From Aquificota bacterium (GTDB taxonomy: Bacteria > Aquificota > Aquificia > Aquificales > Aquificaceae), in the NCBI GenBank assembly GCA_024280065.1, contig JAJRQX010000016.1, positions 1-6,572 on the forward strand: DNA of 6,572 nt. The letters are read 5' to 3'. A program made the translations under genes and the position numbers. How positions within the stretch are numbered: position 1 is the stretch's first letter; each line of letters begins with the position of its first letter. The notes beneath the pieces are model-generated. The model was given only the letters and a program-made list of their open reading frames with translations. It did no database searches and was not told the DNA's origin. This document shows, one piece after another, positions 1 through 5,932 of this stretch.

Positions 1-1022
1 AGCCCCCTTTCCAAGGCCTTCAGGATCACCTCCCTACACTCATAGTCAAGCTCAAGGCCTAACATAAGCCCTCTCCCCTTGACCCTTCCTGCCTTAAGTT
101 CTTCAAGTCCCTCCCTGAAGTAGCTTCCGACCTCCCTTACGTGGGGCAGGAGCTTTTTAACCTTCCTGACCACCGTAAGGGCAGCTTTGCAGACCAAGGG
201 GTTACCACCGAAGGTGGATCCGTGGGTCCCGGGGGTAAGGGAAGCTGCGATCTCACTCCTGGCAACGACGCAACCTATCGGGACACCGCTTCCCAGACCT
301 TTAGCTAAGGTAATTATGTCCGGTTTTATATCGTAGTTCTGGTAGCCGTAAAAGGTTCCCGTTCTCCCTATACCCGTCTGGACCTCATCCACGATGAGAA
401 GTATCCCCTTCTCCCTGCAGAGGTTCTGAAGCTCCCTCAGGAAATCGGGATCACACTCGTTCACCCCTCCCTCTCCCTGAATGACCTCAAGCATGACCGC
501 TGCAGTATCTTTCCTGAGGAGCATCCTGACGGAGGCTATGTCGTTGAGGTCCGCGTAGTCAAAGCCCTCAAGCATCGGTTCAAAACCTGTGTGGAACTTC
601 TCCTGTGCGGTTGCGGAGAGGCTACCGTAGGTCCTGCCGTGGAAACCGTTTCTGAAGGTTATTATCCTGTATCTCTTCTCACCCCTATCACTCCAGAACT
701 TCCTTACGAGCTTTATCGCGGCCTCGTTGGCCTCGGTTCCGGAGTTACAAAAAAAGACCTTTGCGTCCGTCCAGAACTCCTTCACCAGCTCTTCAGCAAG
801 CTCCTCCTGCCAGGGGTTTTCAAAGAGGTTGGAGACATGTATCAGCTCCTTAGCCTGGGAGCATATTACCCTTACAACGTCAGGGTCAGAATGCCCCAGG
901 GAACACACCCCTATACCGGCTATGAGGTCCAGATATCTCCTGCCTTTATCGTCATATAGGTAAACCCCTTCGCCCCTTACGAACCTGACCGGTAGCCTTG
1001 CGTAGTTCCCTATGAGGTGCAT
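1..1022 (-). CDS. argD: Acetylornithine aminotransferase (ArgD), C-terminus cut off by the window edge
   Basis: Class III PLP-dependent aminotransferase of arginine biosynthesis. It interconverts N-acetylornithine and N-acetylglutamate semialdehyde with 2-oxoglutarate/glutamate in the cytoplasm; family members often also act as succinyldiaminopimelate aminotransferase in lysine synthesis. I read 340 codons on the minus strand from ATG at 1022 (MHLIGNYARLPVRFVRGEGV). Visible motifs are NSGTEANEAAIKL (about 93-105, cofactor phosphate binding), FHGRT (127-131), EVIQGEGGV (179-187), DEVQTGIGRTG (212-222), and LAKGLGSGVPIG with Lys241 as the expected Schiff-base lysine, then HGSTFGGNPL (267-276). 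Family length is about 375-400 residues, so roughly 35-60 are missing beyond position 1. The start is chosen because IGNYARLP matches the usual N-terminus. No Shine-Dalgarno sequence precedes it; CACC lies directly before ATG. A related ornithine or succinylornithine aminotransferase is possible, but the overall pattern fits ArgD best. Confidence 0.93.
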   Translation of the reverse strand, partial: MHLIGNYARLPVRFVRGEGVYLYDDKGRRYLDLIAGIGVCSLGHSDPDVVRVICSQAKELIHVSNLFENPWQEELAEELVKEFWTDAKVFFCNSGTEANEAAIKLVRKFWSDRGEKRYRIITFRNGFHGRTYGSLSATAQEKFHTGFEPMLEGFDYADLNDIASVRMLLRKDTAAVMLEVIQGEGGVNECDPDFLRELQNLCREKGILLIVDEVQTGIGRTGTFYGYQNYDIKPDIITLAKGLGSGVPIGCVVARSEIAASLTPGTHGSTFGGNPLVCKAALTVVRKVKKLLPHVREVGSYFREGLEELKAGRVKGRGLMLGLELDYECREVILKALERG

Positions 1023-1060
1023 GGTGAATATTATCGCTCAAAGGTTATACTAAAATCCTC
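1023..1060. promoter_or_regulatory. Compact divergent promoter region between argD and the MATE gene
   Basis: This 38-bp gap separates two divergent start codons. On the plus strand TATACT (1046-1051) resembles a sigma-70 -10 box and would start transcription within a few bases of the MATE ATG. On the minus strand TATAAC (1049-1044) and GATAAT (1035-1030) are -10-like boxes facing argD. The plus TATACT and minus TATAAC share the same core bases. No convincing -35 hexamer is present on either strand at 16-18 bp spacing, and neither gene has a Shine-Dalgarno sequence here. The promoter call therefore rests on the divergent layout and the AT-rich cores only. Confidence 0.45.
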
Positions 1061-2431
1061 ATGCAGAAGATCCTCATAGACCCCCGGGCTCCTCTGAAGG
1101 AAAACGCCAAAAAGATAGTCCGCTTCGCCTTTCCCATCATAGTGGTGAACCTGCTCTACACAGTGGAGAGTATGTTCTCCCTAATACTCGTCTCGGGGAT
1201 CTCCGCCTCAGCGGTGGCTGCGGTCGGCTTCAGCCTGTCACTTCTCTGGTTCGTGTACTCCCTCATGGCCCTGTCCTACACGGGGACAAGCGTCCTGGTT
1301 GCCCAGAGGGTGGGTGCGGGTGAGGACCCTTCCCCCGCTCTGTCATCGGGTCTCCTCGTCTCCTTTCTGATAGCCCTGCCTCTCACCTTCTTCGGCAAGG
1401 ACATGGTCCTTAAGATAATGGAGTTTCTGGGGGCTTCGGAGAGGGTGGTGGCCCTGTCCTCCGAATACCTGACCCCTATCTTCTGGTTCATCACCGTCGG
1501 CTTCATGACCAATACCTTCTACGGAGCCTTCAACGGTGCGGGAGACACAAAGACACCTATGAAGGTTGCCATTGTGATGAACATGGTAAACGTATCAACC
1601 GCTTACTGCCTCATATACGGTAAGTTCGGGTTTCCTGAGCTGGGTGTTCAGGGTGCGGGGTGGGGCATAGTCCTCTCGGAGCTTGTCGCCTTCCTCATAT
1701 ACCTCTACCTGACCGCGGTTTTGGGAAAACCCTTCAGGCTGAGTCCGAGGCTGAGCCGGAAGGTCCTTCGCAGGATGGTCTTGATAGGGACGCCCACAGC
1801 GGTGGAGAGGGCTGTCACGACTCTTTCCTTCAACGTGTTCGTCGGCTTCCTGGCCAAGTTCGGGGACAAGGTCTTAGCCGCACACCAGATAGGTCTCAGG
1901 GTTGAGAGCATATCCTTCATGGTCGGCTTCGGCTTCATGGTTGCGAGCACGGTGATAGCCGGACAGAACTACGGGGCTAAGAACATGAAGGGGTTACTCT
2001 ACGGTGTAAGCCTGACCGCAAAGATAACCGCCTTCATAATGGGTTTCTTGGGTCTCGTAATAATCATATTTCCTGAATACCTCACCCTTCCCTTTACGAG
2101 GGACGAAGAGGTGGTGAAATGGGCGGTTTACTACCTCATAATAGTCGGCATCTCCCAGGTCCCGATGGCCTACGCGTCAATATACTCAGGAGCACTTAAG
2201 GGTATGGGAAGGACCACGGTCCCGCTCCTTATAAACGTCTTCTCCTTCTGGGTCTTCAGGATAGTCCCCTCCTTCCTTTTACTCAATGTCCTCAGCTCCC
2301 CTCTCGTTCCTTGGGTCTTCATGACTGTGGAGACCTTCTTGAGGGCTGGTCTTTTTTACGTGGCATTCAGGAGGGAGATCAGACTTCAAAGCTCCTCATC
2401 TTCTCCTCAACCTGATCCGCGATCCTGCTGA
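1061..2431 (+). CDS. MATE-family multidrug/cation antiporter (NorM/DinF-like), 456 aa
   Basis: Inner-membrane secondary transporter expected to export cationic or organic compounds in exchange for Na+ or H+; the substrate cannot be told from sequence. The protein is highly hydrophobic with about twelve membrane segments in two homologous halves, and its length is typical for the family (about 440-460). Half one carries QRVGAG (82-87) and [13 protein letters not shown] (155-167). Half two carries [10 protein letters not shown] (273-282), [14 protein letters not shown] (295-308) and [17 protein letters not shown] (377-393), all characteristic MATE positions. ATG at 1061 is the only sensible start before membrane segment 1, but it has no Shine-Dalgarno sequence. 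Membrane segment 12 ends near residue 437. The polar tail [16 protein letters not shown] (441-456) lies wholly in DNA that also encodes the end of the opposing chemoreceptor gene, so it is unlikely to be a conserved part of the transporter. A polysaccharide flippase of the wider MOP superfamily is less likely because the MATE motifs are clear. Confidence 0.92.
   Translation: MQKILIDPRAPLKENAKKIVRFAFPIIVVNLLYTVESMFSLILVSGISASAVAAVGFSLSLLWFVYSLMALSYTGTSVLVAQRVGAGEDPSPALSSGLLVSFLIALPLTFFGKDMVLKIMEFLGASERVVALSSEYLTPIFWFITVGFMTNTFYGAFNGAGDTKTPMKVAIVMNMVNVSTAYCLIYGKFGFPELGVQGAGWGIVLSELVAFLIYLYLTAVLGKPFRLSPRLSRKVLRRMVLIGTPTAVERAVTTLSFNVFVGFLAKFGDKVLAAHQIGLRVESISFMVGFGFMVASTVIAGQNYGAKNMKGLLYGVSLTAKITAFIMGFLGLVIIIFPEYLTLPFTRDEEVVKWAVYYLIIVGISQVPMAYASIYSGALKGMGRTTVPLLINVFSFWVFRIVPSFLLLNVLSSPLVPWVFMTVETFLRAGLFYVAFRREIRLQSSSSSPQPDPRSC
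2379..2431. other. 53-bp tail-to-tail overlap of the MATE and chemoreceptor genes
   Basis: The MATE stop codon (TGA, 2429-2431) lies inside the last codons of the minus-strand chemoreceptor gene, whose own TGA occupies 2381-2379. Both frames are open across the overlap. The overlap encodes residues 440-456 of the transporter and about residues 534-550 of the receptor. There is no intergenic space for, and I see no GC-rich hairpin plus T-run resembling, an intrinsic terminator in either direction. Transcripts from the two genes would be complementary at their 3' ends. Confidence 0.85.
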
Positions 2432-4031
2432 TCTTCCTCACCTCCTCTACTATCTTTTTCATGTTCTCCGTGTTCTTCTCCGATACGCTGGTTATTTCCG
2501 TCATGTTGTCCCTTATTATGTCTATGGCCCTTGACTGCTCCTCCATCGCTGTAGCTATGGTGTCTATGACGTTGGCTATCTCCTTTGTCACCTCTTCTAT
2601 CTTAACGTAGCTCTCAACCAGCTCTTCGGACGCCACCCTTCCCTCCTCAACGGTCCTCACCGCCTTCTCTATTAGGGCGGCTATCTCCTTAGCAGCGTTC
2701 CCTGAGATCTCGGCGAGTCTCCTGACCTCATCCGCAACAACCGCAAAACCCCTTCCCAGCTCCCCAGCCCTCGCCGCCTCTATCGCCGCGTTCAGGGCCA
2801 GGAGGTTTATCTGCTCCGCTATGTCTATTATCGTCTCCGTAATGGAGTTAACCTCCCTGCTCACCTCCACTATGTTCCCCATAGACGTGTGCATGAAGGT
2901 GACCTTGGACTTCCCCATCTGTATAGCCTTCTCCATATCCAAGGAGACGTTCCTCGCCCTCTGGGTTTCCTCCGAGATCTGCCTTATCGCCTCGGAGGTC
3001 TCATCAACGGAGGTCATTATGCTCGCTATGTTACCGCTGAGGTTCTCGTTGTCCTTCTCTATACGCTGTGTGCTTGCGTTCAAGGATTTTATACTTGATG
3101 CTATGCTGACGAGACTCCCCTTGACGCTCCCGAGAGCGGACTGGAGATCCCTGAGGGATGTGTTTATGTAGTTTATAAGCTCACCTATGTCTCCCCTGTA
3201 CTCACCCTCCACCCTTACCTTAATATTCCCTTTGGATACCTTTTGCATAACGTCCTTCACGGACATGACCGCATCACCTATTTCCTTTACCATCTGTTCA
3301 AGGGAGATTATGAGCCTGTCAAGCTCGTTTCTGAACCTCCTCAGGTTTACCTCCTTGAACCTCATATCTTTGGCGAGGCTGTCCACCTCACCCGATATCT
3401 CACCTATCTGCCTTATTATCCCCCTGGATATGAAGTAGAGGACCGCGGAGACGAAGAGTATTGAGGGGATCGTTATGCCGAGCATGAGCACGTTCGCCTT
3501 AGCTATGTAGGACTCCATACCTTCCTGAGCCTTCCTTATCTTCTCAACCCTGTGGGCTATAAGGGTGTCTAAGAGGTCAAGGGTTTCCTTAAAGCCCGCC
3601 TTCTCAACCTCAACGAGGAGGTCCCTGGCCTCCTCGTAGGCCTCCATATCAACGAGCTGTATGACCTGCTCTATGTCTCCGCCGTATGTGAAGAAGGCAA
3701 GGTCCCTGGTTAGCTCCGCCTCCTTCCTGTCAAACTCCTTCTCCCTCTCCCTGAGGACCTTGAGCTTTTCCATGAAGGCCCTCAGGTTCTCCCTTATGCC
3801 GTTCCTTGCCTCCTCGCTCGTCGGGTCAAGAATGAGGTTCCTGACCTGTATAGCCGTGTTCAGGAGGTTTATCTTCATCTCCCTGTAGAGGTCAAGGTAG
3901 TGTAGCTCCCTGTTCACCTGCTTTATAGTCCGCTCAACCTTCTTCTCCGCGTTCCAGATGACACCGCCGATAATGAACGCTACAAGAACGAGAAGTCCGT
4001 TAACCAGTGCGAGTCTTGCCTTTATTGACAT
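2379..4031 (-). CDS. Methyl-accepting chemotaxis protein with helical periplasmic sensor and HAMP linker, 550 aa
   Basis: Transmembrane chemoreceptor that controls CheA/CheW signalling to the flagellar motor. Visible architecture: membrane segment 1 at about 7-26; an all-helical periplasmic sensor at about 27-178, with [14 protein letters not shown] (63-76) typical of four-helix-bundle (4HB_MCP) sensors; membrane segment 2 at about 180-201; a first HAMP-like stretch at about 202-250; a second, better HAMP at about 256-300 ([12 protein letters not shown] then [10 protein letters not shown]); and a long coiled-coil signalling domain. The hairpin tip has [17 protein letters not shown] (408-424) and [16 protein letters not shown] (426-441), the CheA/CheW contact region. 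Candidate methylation glutamates lie around 344-355 and at AMEEQSRA (495-502). No C-terminal NWETF-type CheR/CheB tether is present. ATG at 4031 is chosen because AAGGAGG lies 8 bases upstream and membrane segment 1 begins at once; an upstream in-frame ATG at 4283 would add an 84-residue non-homologous leader antisense to the next gene. Ligand unknown. Confidence 0.94.
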   Translation of the reverse strand: MSIKARLALVNGLLVLVAFIIGGVIWNAEKKVERTIKQVNRELHYLDLYREMKINLLNTAIQVRNLILDPTSEEARNGIRENLRAFMEKLKVLREREKEFDRKEAELTRDLAFFTYGGDIEQVIQLVDMEAYEEARDLLVEVEKAGFKETLDLLDTLIAHRVEKIRKAQEGMESYIAKANVLMLGITIPSILFVSAVLYFISRGIIRQIGEISGEVDSLAKDMRFKEVNLRRFRNELDRLIISLEQMVKEIGDAVMSVKDVMQKVSKGNIKVRVEGEYRGDIGELINYINTSLRDLQSALGSVKGSLVSIASSIKSLNASTQRIEKDNENLSGNIASIMTSVDETSEAIRQISEETQRARNVSLDMEKAIQMGKSKVTFMHTSMGNIVEVSREVNSITETIIDIAEQINLLALNAAIEAARAGELGRGFAVVADEVRRLAEISGNAAKEIAALIEKAVRTVEEGRVASEELVESYVKIEEVTKEIANVIDTIATAMEEQSRAIDIIRDNMTEITSVSEKNTENMKKIVEEVRKISRIADQVEEKMRSFEV

Positions 4032-4038
4032 GTCAGAA

Positions 4039-4045
4039 CCTCCTT
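4039..4045 (-). promoter_or_regulatory. Shine-Dalgarno sequence that fixes the chemoreceptor start
   Basis: On the minus strand AAGGAGG (4045-4039) ends 7 bases before ATG at 4031. This near-perfect ribosome-binding site decides the start at 4031 over the far-upstream in-frame ATG at 4283. Confidence 0.85.
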
Positions 4046-4053
4046 CTGAAAAA

Positions 4054-4080
4054 TAATCGGAACATGACGAAGGATTATTA
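4054..4080 (-). promoter_or_regulatory. Sigma-28 (FliA)-like promoter for the chemoreceptor gene
   Basis: On the minus strand TAAT (4080-4077) is followed by exactly 15 bases and then TCCGATTA (4061-4054). The known flagellar sigma-28 consensus is TAAA, a 15-base spacer, then GCCGATAA. The site matches 3 of 4 and 6 of 8 positions and keeps the CCGAT core. Transcription would begin a few bases before the Shine-Dalgarno sequence at 4045-4039, giving a short leader of roughly 15 bases. Chemoreceptors are common sigma-28 targets, so position and gene content agree. The match was found by eye and has not been scored genome-wide. Confidence 0.6.
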
Positions 4081-4092
4081 TAGGGATGTGCC

Positions 4093-4344
4093 ATGCTGGA
4101 GAAGTTGAGGGAGAAGCTGTCAAGGATAAGGGACAAACTCCTTGACCCATTTGATACCGAAGGCATTGAGAGGGAGCTTGAGGAGTTCCTTGCTATGCTG
4201 AGAAAGGCAAGCCCGGAGGAGAGGAAGGCGGTAAAGGAGGAGTTTGAGGAGGTGAAGAAGCTCATAAGCAGGAACCTATCCATAATAGAGGGCTACCTTG
4301 AACCCGCAGTTAAAAGGGGAGGTCTCTTCTCAAGGAGGGTTTAG
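4093..4344 (+). CDS. Small helical protein in the FlgN chaperone position, 83 aa
   Basis: Strongly charged, all-helical small protein with no signal peptide or membrane segment, so probably cytoplasmic. Residues 1-17 and 24-69 look like amphipathic helices, broken near DPFDTEG (18-24). The tail is basic ([10 protein letters not shown]). The gene directly precedes flgK, with the flgK Shine-Dalgarno sequence inside its last codons and the flgK ATG immediately after its TAG. FlgN, the export chaperone that binds the C-termini of FlgK and FlgL, is usually encoded here. The stretch [10 protein letters not shown] (60-69) resembles the Asn-containing second helix of FlgN proteins. Typical FlgN proteins are about 130-160 residues, so this would be a minimal version. 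The FlgM anti-sigma factor is the main alternative, but I do not see its conserved C-terminal sigma-28-binding pattern. Translation would start at ATG 4093 with a weak AGGG (4082-4085) upstream. Role by position: moderate confidence; family assignment: low. Confidence 0.6.
   Translation: MLEKLREKLSRIRDKLLDPFDTEGIERELEEFLAMLRKASPEERKAVKEEFEEVKKLISRNLSIIEGYLEPAVKRGGLFSRRV
4332..4339 (+). promoter_or_regulatory. flgK ribosome-binding site inside the upstream gene
   Basis: AAGGAGGG lies 5 bases before the flgK ATG at 4345 and within the last coding codons of the preceding small gene. The stop TAG (4342-4344) directly abuts the flgK start, which suggests translational coupling of the two genes. 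Confidence 0.8.
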
Positions 4345-5922
4345 ATGTTTGGTTCCTCCTTCGGGATAATCTCTCAGGCCCTTGAGATATACAGGAAGGC
4401 CCTTGACATAAGGAACAGGAACATAGTGAACGCCAACAACCCCGATTACGTTGAGGAGGAGCCCGTGATAAAGAGCTTCGCACCTGTGGGCATTAACTTT
4501 GAGGAGGTGAGGAGGGACCAGAACTTATACTTCCTGAGCCTCAGGAACTCAAAGCTTTCCCTCGTGAGATACCTTGAAGAGAGGAGCGGCATCCTCTCCA
4601 ACGTGGAGGGTGTGTTCCAGGAGCTCTTTGAAGGGACGGGTATAAGCGACTACACGGACAGGTTCTATAGGGCTTACCTGGACCTCATGAAGAACCCTAC
4701 CAACGAGGGGGCCAAGAATGAGATCTACAACTCCGCCAGGAGCCTCGTGGACTTCCTCAGGGCGAAGGCTGGAGACCTTGACAGGCTCGACAACAGCGTG
4801 GACTTCAGCCTGAGCAGGGCGGTGGCGAGGATAAACGAGCTTGTAAGGAAAATATACGTAATAAACAAGGAGATAACTGTGGCCTACGCCCAGACCTATG
4901 CGAGGGGAAGGGACTACAAGAACCTCCTTGATGAGAGAGACATGTATCTGAGAGAGCTGTCCGAACTTATAAACATAGACATACAGGAGGACGATATAGG
5001 TAGGGTTAAGGTCCTCACCTCCATGGGGTTTACCCTCGTGGACTTTCAGGAAGGCTACTGGAGCCTTAGATACGCAGGTGGAAGGGTCTTCTGGGACTCA
5101 AAGGCTAATGGCGATACGGACATAACGGAGGTCATAGAGTCGGGAAAGGTGAAGGCACTCCTTGATGCCAGGATGGACATAGCCAGGTTCAGGTCAGAGC
5201 TGGACAGGATCGCCAGACAGCTGATCTCGGAGGTCAAGATACCGAGGGAAAACAGCGGGACATGGTTCCTCATAAGGAACGTCCCCGACCCGAGCGTCCC
5301 GCTGTCAACCTACGGTATTGACGGAGACCTTGAGTTTTACTCAGGAGGTCTTCTCGTTGGAACCGTGAGCGGATACGGGAGTCTCAGTCTGAACGACCTT
5401 GTGAACACCATTAACTCCGATCCCGCTATCACGGGTGCGGGCTTCTCCGCCACCCTCGTGGCGAACCCGGATGGGTCCTACACCGTAAGGATAGAAAACA
5501 CCGACCCGGAGGCGGAAGTTGTGGACACGGGGAACAACGTATATGAGAGCTCTCCTGTCTTTGAAGGAACGGGTGTTGGCGATATAAGGGTGGTCGGGAG
5601 TCTGAGAGATGACGTCAACGACCTTAACTTCAGCCTTACGGACACCTTCAGCGGTTTTGCAAACGTATGGTGGGAGAACACGAGGGGTTTGGTAAGGGAC
5701 CTTATAGGGGACATATCAACTACCCAGGCGGACGTTAAGGACAAGCTGAGGATAGAGTCAGCCCTTCTTGAATCCCTTGACAGGAGATTGAAGGAGATGC
5801 AGGGGGTTTCCATAGACAAGGAGTTCATGGAGATCATGAAGATACAGAGGACCTACGAGGCTATAGCGAGGGTGGTGAGGACTATAGACGAGCTCCTTGA
5901 GACGACCATCAATATGGTGTGA
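4345..5922 (+). CDS. flgK: Flagellar hook-associated protein 1 (FlgK), 525 aa
   Basis: First hook-filament junction protein, exported by the flagellar type III system and assembled on the hook tip below FlgL. The N-terminal rod/hook-type segment has RNIVNANNPDY (25-35), a diverged form of the usual NIANANTPGY. YKNLLDERDMYLRELSEL (191-208) matches the conserved Leu-Asp-x-Arg-Asp block of FlgK, and ESGKVKALLDAR (265-276) matches its Gly-Lys-x-x-Ala-Leu-Leu block. The C-terminal helix with MKIQRTYEAIARVVRTIDEL (498-517) is the typical polymerisation and export-chaperone region. Residues about 348-392 (SLNDLVNTINSDP, then a Gly-Phe-Ser-Ala strand and GSYTVRIEN) look like a flagellin hook IN motif, a beta-rich element in the surface-exposed middle. 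Length is within the family range (about 450-650). It lies between the FlgN-like gene (abutting) and flgL (10-base gap) and is evidently co-transcribed with both. The neighbours and both terminal regions make FlgK clearly better than FlgE or FlgG. Confidence 0.93.
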   Translation: MFGSSFGIISQALEIYRKALDIRNRNIVNANNPDYVEEEPVIKSFAPVGINFEEVRRDQNLYFLSLRNSKLSLVRYLEERSGILSNVEGVFQELFEGTGISDYTDRFYRAYLDLMKNPTNEGAKNEIYNSARSLVDFLRAKAGDLDRLDNSVDFSLSRAVARINELVRKIYVINKEITVAYAQTYARGRDYKNLLDERDMYLRELSELINIDIQEDDIGRVKVLTSMGFTLVDFQEGYWSLRYAGGRVFWDSKANGDTDITEVIESGKVKALLDARMDIARFRSELDRIARQLISEVKIPRENSGTWFLIRNVPDPSVPLSTYGIDGDLEFYSGGLLVGTVSGYGSLSLNDLVNTINSDPAITGAGFSATLVANPDGSYTVRIENTDPEAEVVDTGNNVYESSPVFEGTGVGDIRVVGSLRDDVNDLNFSLTDTFSGFANVWWENTRGLVRDLIGDISTTQADVKDKLRIESALLESLDRRLKEMQGVSIDKEFMEIMKIQRTYEAIARVVRTIDELLETTINMV

Positions 5923-5927
5923 GGTGG
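5921..5927 (+). promoter_or_regulatory. flgL ribosome-binding site overlapping the flgK stop
   Basis: GAGGTGG begins inside the flgK TGA (5920-5922) and ends 5 bases before the flgL ATG at 5933. It supports this start and an operon with coupled translation. Confidence 0.7.
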
Positions 5928-5932
5928 AAGAG

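Noticed and set aside
591..963. Plus-strand open frames opposite argD (591-959 and 727-963)
   Set aside because: They are antisense to well-conserved aminotransferase motifs, overlap each other and have no family resemblance.
2377..2430. Inverted repeat GATCAG...CTGATC flanking the convergent overlap, as a possible terminator
   Set aside because: Only six bases pair across a loop of about 40 bases, there is no T-run on either side, and all of it is coding.
2821..3888. Several plus-strand open frames of 69-116 residues opposite the chemoreceptor gene
   Set aside because: They are hydrophobic/serine-rich shadows of a charged coiled-coil coding strand, lie in competing frames and lack independent support.
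4076..4093. Sigma-54-like TGGCAC on the minus strand at the start of the FlgN-like gene
   Set aside because: After the five-base spacer the sequence reads TATAA instead of the required GC-containing -12 element, so it is not a credible sigma-54 promoter.
4032..4283. N-terminal extension of the chemoreceptor reading frame to an ATG at 4283
   Set aside because: The extra 84 residues are serine-rich, antisense to the FlgN-like gene and would follow no ribosome-binding site, whereas the start at 4031 has AAGGAGG upstream and leads directly into the first membrane segment.
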